64,000 nucleotides of DNA from Pisolithus tinctorius (Eukaryota > Basidiomycota > Agaricomycetes > Boletales > Pisolithaceae): positions 1,612,001 through 1,676,000 of the forward strand of contig JANFAH010000002.1 of assembly GCA_024663395.1 (NCBI GenBank). The letters are read 5' to 3'. The notes beneath the pieces are model-generated. The model did no database searches, was not told the DNA's origin, and was given only the letters and a program-made list of their open reading frames with translations. Shown one piece after another: positions 56,540 through 64,000 of this stretch. Position 1 is the first letter of the stretch, and each line of letters begins with the position of its first letter. The position numbers were made by a program, and so were the translations under genes.

Positions 56540-57194
56540 ATAGTGATGGCGTTATGACATCCACAGCGCACGGGTAATATGTGTGTGGCAGGTTATTTAC
56601 AGCTATCCTTTGACTCGCACTCGACCCCGTTCTTGTTACTCGTCTCCCGCCTTCTGAGTGGCTCAGGTTACGAGAATGGTCACAGGGGTTATATTAATTT
56701 CAATGTACTCGCTGTGTTGGGTGTCCTTGGTTACCACTTGGCCCATTCCTTAGCCTCGTTTATCGAGCTTCCACACCTCCGTGCCGTTTTCAGGTTAGGA
56801 ATGCGAGGGAACACGAATCGATGACGAACTTTCCCAAACGACGCAGGCAGAGGTGTTCTCGTTTTGCTTATGGCGACTCCCTCGATGAATTCTGTCAAAC
56901 TTTTCACTCCGATACAAGGGTTGTTGAATGCCCCTCCACACCTGTGTCAAGGGTCAAGACAGCTTGGGCGGATGACACGGTTTCGCAAAGATAAACAGGT
57001 GCTAGTTATAGATGTCATCCTCAGATGTACTCGGTGGTCGAGAACGTGCTTGACGTTAATTGGCGAACACATGGAATGCTCGGAGAGATGAGAGTTAAGG
57101 CTACGCAGTCGTACGACTACTTTATCGTGTTTTTATGCTTATCGTGAGTTGTGATGAGAAGATATCAGATGCTGTTCTCTCACCACGCCAAATA
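56540..57194. other. 3' flank of TPR-HET gene 1
   Basis: The first about 100 bp resemble the 3' flank of TPR-HET gene 2 (63491 onward: shared TATGACATCCACA and TGGCAGGTT). The rest holds an 81-codon frame with hydrophobic segments (56579-56824) that I do not regard as a gene. Confidence 0.4.
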
Positions 57195-57458
57195 TTATCC
57201 ACCTGACACTGGTGGGATAATCGCCACCTCTTCCCCACCCTTGAGGTGGCAGGTCGCCGGTTCGTATACCATTTCTTCATTTACGCTCCATGTGCTGGTG
57301 GCCAGCACCTTGTCAAGACCCGTACCCGGGTAAAGTGAGTTGAGGTGAGACGCCAAGGATGAGAGGGGAAACGGCGTCATTGGGAGCGTCACCGTGTCCT
57401 CGTAGCGACCAGTAGCGGTGGACGCCCCAGCGAAGTAAAGAACTGTAATTTTGGCCAT
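57195..57458 (-). CDS. MOCS2A: Molybdopterin synthase small subunit (MOCS2A / MoaD-like)
   Basis: A single 87-aa exon starting MAKITVLYFAGASTATGRYE and ending GGEEVAIIPPVSGG. The ubiquitin-like fold pattern (ITVLYFAGAS, FPLSSLASHLNSLY, LKGGEEVAIIPPVSGG) and the C-terminal Gly-Gly, which is thiocarboxylated to donate sulfur, identify MOCS2A/MoaD. With the large subunit MOCS2B it converts precursor Z to molybdopterin in the cytosol. In humans both subunits come from one bicistronic gene; here no large subunit is nearby. ATG 57458 is preferred over the upstream in-frame ATG at 57581 because it gives the usual family length. It lies 100 bp downstream of the thiamine pyrophosphokinase gene on the same strand. 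Confidence 0.9.
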   Translation of the reverse strand: MAKITVLYFAGASTATGRYEDTVTLPMTPFPLSSLASHLNSLYPGTGLDKVLATSTWSVNEEMVYEPATCHLKGGEEVAIIPPVSGG

Positions 57459-57558
57459 GTCGTTACTTGTAGTAGATAGCTTTACAGTAAGTAGCAAGTA
57501 TCGACGACGATATTGTCCATTTTCGGTGCCTAATCCCAGACACGCCAGACAAGATACG

Positions 57559-58681
57559 TCAGTCCTTCTGAAGCTCCACACACCACCAGATCGGTCTTGA
57601 AGTATTGATCGTCACGAAAAATTCCCCAGGGACCAGATGGTTCGACGTGGAAACCAACCCATCTAACGATGATTCGGCCTCAGCTTGAAGAAGTCAGTAA
57701 GGGCACCATAGCAAGGATCGCCTTCGCGTACTTAGGTTCCAGCGAAGACCGGTGGTCGTCAATATCGTGGACTCGACTCCAACGGGTAGCAGTCCACACG
57801 TAGGACCCAGTATGTCGTGATCAATGCGAATACGATGTTGCCCCTTGGGGCGCTTGTTAGTACTAGCGCTACACGATCACACAATGTATACCTCGTCAAG
57901 TACCCAGGCAATATTGTCATCTGTGACCACGAACACCTTCTTTCGCGTCCGCCGCAGTTTGTGCAAGTACGAGAGAGTATGTACCGTCTGGTCCAATCTC
58001 CCTCCCAGCCCACCAAGGATGATGATTTCGTACTGCGTAACAGTCTTGCAATTGAGCAAATTTTGTCCAATAAAACTCAGAAAAGCCCACCACCAGATTT
58101 TCTGGTTTCTCCAGTTCTCGAATAGATTGAACACATTTCATTAGGTCTGTCGAATTTTGGTCCTGGTCTTGTATGACCGGAACGCCCTACGCGATACCGA
58201 GACGTGAAGAAGACTAAGAATTCAACATCGATAGTCAAACCTTGGAGATATAGTAATCCCGTACGTCGGTCCGCAAGGAGTCCAGGTCACCTTTAATCAA
58301 GTCCGGAACATACCTGCGATCCTGTCAGGTGAAGGAATCACAGTGGTTCAACAATAGCAAAACCCACGAGCAACGAAGATCGTCCGGAATGAGATCGAAC
58401 ACTCGGTTGGCACCTCCGTCTGCACAACAATGCCACGAACAAACGTTCCATAGTGTGTCCAGTAGATCCCGGGAGAATGGTTGGTTTAGGATGATCAACC
58501 CGCGTGCGACCGGCGGTGCGTCCAGGTTAGAAGGGTTTAGGAACGACACGTCCCAGTCTGTAATCCCAGGATCATTGCGTGCATAGAATAGTGTGCTTAG
58601 ACCTGCGCCCATGTCATCTCCAAGCACGTCTGCGACTTGTTTGGACTGCGTTCGGCGTCGGCCATTTGTTGGTATTCCCAC
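57559..58681 (-). CDS. THI80: Thiamine pyrophosphokinase with probable one-base frameshift
   Basis: Minus-strand exons: 58681-58368, 58313-58241, 58186-58094, 58044-57892, 57843-57732 and 57684-57559. Motifs: GLIILNQPFSRDLLDTLWNV, CADGGANR, YVPDLIKGDLDSLRTDVRDY, GVPVIQDQDQNSTDLMKC, YEIIILGGLGGRLDQTVHTL, VTDDNIAWVLDE, LGPTCGLLPVGVES, TTTGLRWNL, and STSNH...INTSRPIWWCVEL. The enzyme transfers pyrophosphate from ATP to thiamine in the cytosol. The last exon fits the family only if one base is removed from a run of four C (57658-57661, plus strand): TEAESSLDG is in one frame, LVSTSNH in the next. Either a sequence error or a real C-terminal mutation. The start is uncertain (58681 or an internal Met before DWDVSFL). 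Confidence 0.88.
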
Positions 58682-59242
58682 CTGGGCTTAGATTACACTG
58701 CGACGTCATAGCTGCCATGTAGCGCGCCGAAGTAACATGAACACACCGGGAATCGCTGCTGCAGTCGCCAGAGAGCGGATAATAGTATCAGACTATTAGC
58801 CTGTGCGGAAAAGGTGCCAGTGGCCCTAAATATCGACCCACAGTGACCGAGCATGCCAGTTTGTGAAGCAGCGCGCATGTGTGAGTTGGCACATCGAACG
58901 AACTCGAACACCCACGGGACCCAGTGGAACAACTGAACACGCTACATTGGTTGAAGGACGACGAAGTACGTCTAATAGTGCCGCAACTCCAGCCGCGCGC
59001 TCATTTTCTTGCAGATAGAAGCCCTCGGACGCTAGCTGTGCTAGAGGCTTTACAGTGCTCGGGCAGTGGGTACCTACCACTCACACTTTCGGTTACTCCA
59101 AACCGTGGTCGTCTTAGACCTGCTGCGGGCACGACGTGCTCCGGAAATCTCACACTACAGAGCAGGGCTTGCATGTGACGTCGACCGATGCCATGCCGTC
59201 TCCAAACCATTGGGGGTCGAGTAAGGTGAGACGAAGGAGGAT
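58682..59242. other. Spacer upstream of the thiamine pyrophosphokinase gene
   Basis: Probable promoter region of the kinase gene. An 84-codon plus frame (58924-59178) and minus shadows are present without motifs. No THI-box or other element was identified. Confidence 0.35.
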
Positions 59243-59590
59243 GTGGTAAAGGATCTCATTGAGAAAATGTATGTGGCATCCTTGCCTAGTGTCTGGCCTC
59301 CTGACGGATCCGTTTACATAGTTCAGATGGACTCAGTGGCTTTGCAGTCGCATGAAAATGTTCTCCACCTTCCCGCGATTTTTACGCTGTTCGCATCGTC
59401 ACTCACGTCTCGAGCCTTGGTCGCTCACCAGATGCCGACGACGACTGCGGAGAAGGAAATTATCCATGAGACAACCTCTTCCTCAAGCCCTATTGAGAAG
59501 CTGGCAATGACGTTCAATCGTTCAGCCAGTATCAATTCTGAGGAGGAATCATTCGAGGTATTTCACTCTCTGCACAATACACCATTTTGA
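59243..59590 (+). CDS. Hypothetical 115-aa ORF
   Basis: The frame contains SLPSVWPPDGSVYIVQMDSV, LPAIFTLFASSLTSRALVAH, and a Ser/Glu-rich tail. Composition looks plausible for a protein, but the start is arbitrary and no domain is recognised. A second frame at 59674-59859 (GYFYGHYQHSSEEGGNLFNA) may be related. It could be a decayed gene. Confidence 0.25.
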   Translation: MVKDLIEKMYVASLPSVWPPDGSVYIVQMDSVALQSHENVLHLPAIFTLFASSLTSRALVAHQMPTTTAEKEIIHETTSSSSPIEKLAMTFNRSASINSEEESFEVFHSLHNTPF

Positions 59591-60759
59591 GAAGAGGGTG
59601 TAGCTTACCATAATGCCCACCGAGCGTAATCACTAGTCTTGCGCACAGATCACCCGGACCTTACATTTGGGCAATGGGATACTTTTATGGACACTACCAG
59701 CATTCCTCTGAAGAGGGTGGCAACCTCTTCAATGCACCGGAAAAGTCAACCAAAAAGACGCTACTTCTGAACAAATTCCTTCGCCGGCTCCCCGGACAGA
59801 GTCTACTCTCATTCTGCTCCCTACTGGCAATTCTCGACCCCTACATTCTCTCTTTGTAGTGCTCGAAGGATCTCCTGTAAAGGTGAAAGAGCGTCTTCGT
59901 GTGATATCCATGCAATCATTTGTTTATTCCCGAGGTTCGTACGCAGCCGGTGAAACTGGCGAGACGTCGTCGGTGTAACAGTCTTCCCTCCGACATGGTG
60001 TACAAGACAGGCCAATCGCAACCCTATTCGTGGGGCCCTTAATACACGTTTCCCTACTTCTGAGTAGGTACGCTATACTGTTCTTGTGTCTTCTTGTCAC
60101 TTACTTTTGTTCTCCTCTGTCTCATGATTAGTGGTGAGAGTACTCGCAAATAATACATGTCTGGACAATCGAGTGCTTCACAATCACAGGCCAGGGGCAT
60201 CTAAGATGGCAAGCAGTGCGACAGGTATATGAACCGACCCGAGCAACTGCGGCATACTATTGATATGTTTGGTGGGCTCTTCTACCTGTGCACAGCCCTT
60301 GGTATTTACCCTATGATGCCCTTCTCTGCACATGCAGCACAAGGCAAGTGCGCATACTCCGAAGTCGCTGAGGTGGTGGGCAACGCTAAGAGTATATAGA
60401 GTCTGTCACTTTTATAGAAAGCGTTTTCGAGGGGACGAATGCGACTTCATATGCAGCAGCTTCAAGTGCAACCGGGGAGGCGCCATGTATGAGCAGCACT
60501 ATGAGAGTGCTGAACGAGTGCTTCAGGCGAAGGGCGGCGCCTATGCGGTAGCTTTGAATTTCGCTGACAATAGCTCAACCAGCGACGAAATCAGTGAGTG
60601 ACCATGAAAAATTAGCGCCTGCGGTTCAGTAATGAGGACCGTTTCACACGGAAATCCGCTACTGCAGCCTCGGAACGCAGGTTCTGAGAGGAGAACCGAT
60701 TAGGAATTCGCTACTGTTTGAGATTAGTGGCGGCGTCAGGCGTGCGGGAACATGTTCAG
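59591..60759. other. Spacer with a dispersed repeat
   Basis: At about 60315-60390 the sequence (CCCTTCTCTGCACATGC...TACTCCGAAGTCGCTGAG) resembles 3210-3290 (CCCTTCTCCGCACACAC...TGCTCCCGAGTTGCTGAG). A short element in two places is likely. An 89-codon frame (60332-60601) covers it, with no motif. Confidence 0.35.
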
Positions 60760-61234
60760 GCCGGATCCCTTTTCGCACGTCGTAGCCGCCTGCCGCCTTT
60801 CTCTCGTACAGCCGTCCACCAACCGTTCGGCTACTGGTGAACTGCTCCCCATCACCAATCTGCATGACTTGCTCAAGAAGCACAGCCATTTTCCCTTTCG
60901 CTTTTCCAACCAACTTGCTTCTCACTTGCCGGTGAGGATCCTACTGGACCATCGTTGCGTTATATGCGCTGACCACTATGAAGTGCTATCGGCGCTTTGC
61001 TCCCACCGATACACAAGATTGCCTCTTGTATGCTCTGTGTCTTTACCTGTGGGTTTTTTCGCGTTGCTTAGTTAGCCTCGCTGATTTGGATAGCATTTTG
61101 ACCCTCAAAATTGCCTACCTCGCTCGTTCGTCGATTCTAAGGATAACGTATGGTCCTACTGTTCTTGTCTTATTGCCCCTGATTACCGAACCTGACATGA
61201 AGGTGCAACCGTTTCCACTGCGTACCGGCATTCG
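60760..61234 (+). repeat. Duplicated upstream region of the TPR-HET genes, copy 2
   Basis: Counterpart of 52975-53455, just before TPR-HET gene 2. The same ordered blocks are kept. Confidence 0.6.
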
Positions 61235-63490
61235 ATGGAATCGACAGACGAGGTTTCCCGCAAGCGGGCAGAGTTGAGACGTTGTCCCCCAGGACGTCGT
61301 GGCCGGGATGACGCCCTCTTCGACCTGGCGTGGGTCCTTTACGAGAAATTCAAAAAAGAGCGTAGAATCGACGACTTGAATGAAGCCATCACACTACTCC
61401 GTGATGTTTTGGAACTCCGACCACTAGGGAATCACAAGCGGGCCGTCCCACTCAACAGTCTTGCTGTTTGTCTTTCAAGTAGATATGACGAGCAGGGGGA
61501 AATCAACGACTTAGAAGAAGCTATAATGCGTGGACGTGCAGTACTTGAGCTCTGTCCACCAGGGCATCCCGATCGTGGCGCAGTTCTTTACGATCTGGCA
61601 TGCGACCTCAGGACGAGGTTTATGCAAAAAGCTGACATGCATAACCTGGATGAAGCAATTGGGCTGCACCGTGCAGCTTTGGACCTACGTCCCCCTAAAC
61701 ATCCGCATCGGCCTTTATCGCTCCATGGACTTGCTCTCTGTCTTGTGGACAGATTTGACAATCAGGGAGTAGTTGCTGACTTCAGAGAAGCCGAGACGGC
61801 TGGCCGTGCAGGACTAGTAGTCCGGCCACCTGGGCATCCTGATCGTGGCACAGCTGATCTGGACGAGGCTATCGTGCGCGAGCAAGAAGCCGTACAGCTA
61901 CTCATACCCGAAAATCCTTTTTACGACTCATTTCGGCGCTCACTTACATCCTACCTCCAAAAGAAGATCCGGTTACAAGCTCCTACACCGTCTTTTGATT
62001 CTCCACCTGTCGCCAGCTTTGACATTACGCAAATTGTCCGTAATGTTGCACTTGAAACACTCAAAACCGCCCCGCCCAGGCTACTGCACACAGTTACTGG
62101 CACCCTGTGTAACCGAGACACACAGATATCACATTTTATGGGCAGTCAACAGTATAATCAGCTGCAGTCTTCGTGCGTAACGTGCGACCCGGATCAACGA
62201 ATGAAACTCATCCATACCGAAGTCTTGAGATACTTTCGGTTCGTTAAGCTTTCTCACCGCTGGGGTGAAGCCGAACCATCATTACGTGACATCGAGGGCC
62301 GCTCAATATATGATATGCCACCAAAGGGAGGCTTGAGAAAGCTCCAATCCTTCTGTACTGTTGTTTGCGAGTGGGATTACCTATGGGCATGGAGCGACAC
62401 GTGCTGCATCGACAAACACAGCAGTGCGGAGGTGCAAGAAACGATAGGATCAATGTTTGCGTGGTATCGACGGTCTGCCTTGACTATCGTATACCTTTCT
62501 GACGTTCCCGATACTGGTTCGTTTGGGAACAGCGAATGGTTCAAACGTGGGTGGACGCTCCAAGAACTACTGGCTCCTCGAGCTATACTATTCTACACCC
62601 AGAACTGGTTACCTTACAAGAACCTCGTATCTTCGAACCACAAAACCGATGCCACTGTGCTGGACGAACTGGAGAGAGCAACTGGAATAGAATCTCAGTT
62701 CCTCACCAACTTTTCACCAGGTACGGATGACGCACGGTCGAGGCTGCAATGGGCATCGTTGCGTCGTACCACCCGGCCCGAGGATATCGCCTATTCACTT
62801 TTCGGGATCTTTCATATCCACCTCCCCATTCTGTATGGCGAATCTGTTGAGAATGCGCTTGGCCGGCTTCTGGCCGAAATCATATCACAGTCTGGGGACA
62901 TCTCGGTTCTGGATTGGACGGGAGAAGCGTCGTCGTACCACAGCTGTTTCCCTGCTCAGATTTCTTCGTATCAAGAACTGCCATTGCCTCATGTGCCGAT
63001 GGAGTCTTCGTCGTGGCTGACAGACCAACCCGCGACGTCGCCCGCAGCGCTACGAACCCTCTATCGCTCACTCTCTAAATCGCCCCTTCCGCGATTTCTC
63101 AGTCGTCGCCTCACGCTGCCATGCATCGCCTACGCTGTTACAGCGGTTCAGCGGAGAAGGACAAATCCATCTGCATGGAGTTACACGTACAGAATCCAGG
63201 CATCTGGTCTTAAACCGCTCGAGATTACACTGCCAAGCAAGTTAGAAAATGGTGCTCTCCAACTCGTTCGCCCTTGGCACTCGAAGCTACTTGGTCCATC
63301 GGCCGAGTTGTACACCACGACCGAAGAGCAGCTGCTTTTTACGCTGGGAAGGTCATTTAACGCTCTTCTATTGATCGAAGTACGTCAGAACGAGTACAAA
63401 CGGATTGTATCTTTTACCCCCATCACTGCTCAACCTGTAGATTCGGCCAGCATTCTGCGAAGCGCAGTTAGGATATTCGATATTGTGTAG
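61235..63490 (+). CDS. TPR-HET protein 2, 751 aa
   Basis: One uninterrupted frame starting MESTDEVSRKRAELRRCPPG. It has five TPR-like units (DDLNEAITLLRDVLELRPLG; NDLEEAIMRGRAVLELCPPG; NLDEAIGLHRAALDLRPP; a degenerate ADFREAETAGRAGLVVRPPG; ADLDEAIVREQEAVQLL) against eleven in protein 1. The HET domain is complete: LSHRWGEAEPSLRDIEGRS near residue 338, YLWAWSDTCCIDKHSSAEV, EWFKRGWTLQELLAPRAILF near 435, RRTTRPEDIAYSLFGIFHIH. The C-terminal part (LKPLEITLPSKLENGALQLV) is nearly identical to protein 1. Same strand, 4.7 kb after protein 1 ends. Intact. Confidence 0.9.
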   Translation: MESTDEVSRKRAELRRCPPGRRGRDDALFDLAWVLYEKFKKERRIDDLNEAITLLRDVLELRPLGNHKRAVPLNSLAVCLSSRYDEQGEINDLEEAIMRGRAVLELCPPGHPDRGAVLYDLACDLRTRFMQKADMHNLDEAIGLHRAALDLRPPKHPHRPLSLHGLALCLVDRFDNQGVVADFREAETAGRAGLVVRPPGHPDRGTADLDEAIVREQEAVQLLIPENPFYDSFRRSLTSYLQKKIRLQAPTPSFDSPPVASFDITQIVRNVALETLKTAPPRLLHTVTGTLCNRDTQISHFMGSQQYNQLQSSCVTCDPDQRMKLIHTEVLRYFRFVKLSHRWGEAEPSLRDIEGRSIYDMPPKGGLRKLQSFCTVVCEWDYLWAWSDTCCIDKHSSAEVQETIGSMFAWYRRSALTIVYLSDVPDTGSFGNSEWFKRGWTLQELLAPRAILFYTQNWLPYKNLVSSNHKTDATVLDELERATGIESQFLTNFSPGTDDARSRLQWASLRRTTRPEDIAYSLFGIFHIHLPILYGESVENALGRLLAEIISQSGDISVLDWTGEASSYHSCFPAQISSYQELPLPHVPMESSSWLTDQPATSPAALRTLYRSLSKSPLPRFLSRRLTLPCIAYAVTAVQRRRTNPSAWSYTYRIQASGLKPLEITLPSKLENGALQLVRPWHSKLLGPSAELYTTTEEQLLFTLGRSFNALLLIEVRQNEYKRIVSFTPITAQPVDSASILRSAVRIFDIV

Positions 63491-64000
63491 ATACTCGTGG
63501 TGTTAGTATGACATCCACAATTGTGCTATGGCAGGTTTCGGCCGTCCGTTCAATCCCTTTCTTATAGCTTTCCGGAAGAGGACGTAGCCAATCGCTGAGG
63601 ACAATTTCACGTGGTTTGAGGCTCGCGAGGGTAAGCGCCACCTCTTAGCTTCTCCATTTATTGGTGCCCAGCTCCTTACTGAATTTCCTGCCATCGCGGT
63701 TATCCTAGAGTCGCCGTGGGCACAGTGGGGAGGGAATGATTGTCTTCCGTCGAGTCTTCGGTTTGCTTAGGGGAGACCAACCGTAAGAGGACTTGCAAGG
63801 GACCCTCAGTGCTTCCGATTCTGGTGCGAGCTGTTCAACGATTGGCGTGCTGTGTTCACTTTTCTCCGCTGTTTTACGCTCTCCAAGTCGCTCGACACCC
63901 TACCACTTGGGTCGAGTGAGCACGATGTTCTGAGATATGCTGATGGCCTAACCCCTTCTTGCAAATATGCACACCGACACGTCAATACTGCTACCCACCC
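63491..64000. other. 3' flank of TPR-HET gene 2, right window edge
   Basis: No gene recognised. The beginning shares short blocks with the 3' flank of TPR-HET gene 1. Confidence 0.35.

Noticed and set aside
1..64000. CRISPR arrays, rRNA, tRNA or bacterial operons
   Set aside because: None seen; the repeats are LTRs, TPR-coding units and segmental copies, and gene structure is intron-rich and eukaryotic.

Overview
The window comes from the nuclear genome of a filamentous basidiomycete, most likely an agaricomycete. The evidence is: many 39-60 nt phase-conserved introns; DUF6698, DUF6532, Plavaka and tnp2 protein types; a HET-domain gene pair; and a Ty3/Gypsy chromovirus. No rRNA, tRNA or CRISPR was seen. 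All functional names come from reading translations and recalled family motifs, not from a search.

Layout. 0-6.4 kb is gene-bearing: the 3' end of an SDS22-like LRR protein, a CCDC174-like gene in six exons, a diverged repeat pair, and an intact eight-exon DUF6698 gene on the minus strand. 6.4-12.9 kb is mostly degenerate and holds a tandem HSP60 pseudogene cassette (9.24-11.06 kb), a 235-aa nuclear-type ORF and a small spliced ORF. 13.05-17.26 kb is a ten-exon Plavaka-type transposase spoiled by two TGA codons.

About 19.96-43.56 kb is one large transposon block that is almost free of CpG. It carries a degenerate accessory gene, a CACTA/tnp2 transposase with an array of micro-exons, a DUF6532 gene and a second Plavaka-type transposase. 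An 8.1 kb chromovirus (34840-42961, 719-bp LTRs, CACAG target-site duplication) has inserted into that last gene and splits one codon; removing it restores the frame. The chromovirus shows a candidate -1 frameshift heptamer at the gag stop, a chromodomain integrase, and an extra ORF that starts on a TAATG overlap with the pol stop. Nearly all stops in these elements are TGA where the family has Arg, and the two LTRs differ by complementary TG/CA pairs. Together these point to CpG methylation and deamination.

44.0-52.1 kb has an F-box/LRR-like gene followed by a graveyard of fragments: a plasma-membrane H+-ATPase 3' end, a second copy of the HSP60 cassette, a 5'-truncated mitochondrial HSP70, and three copies across the window of an unrecognised short spliced ORF. 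53.4-63.5 kb is a TPR-HET gene pair (1027 and 751 aa, differing by three 270-bp TPR super-repeats) that flanks two housekeeping genes on the minus strand: molybdopterin synthase small subunit and thiamine pyrophosphokinase. The latter has a probable one-base frameshift.

The best candidates for undescribed biology are the TPR-HET pair with quantised repeat variation, the three-copy short ORF family, the micro-exon array in the tnp2 gene, and the gag/pol/ORF3 expression layout of the chromovirus.
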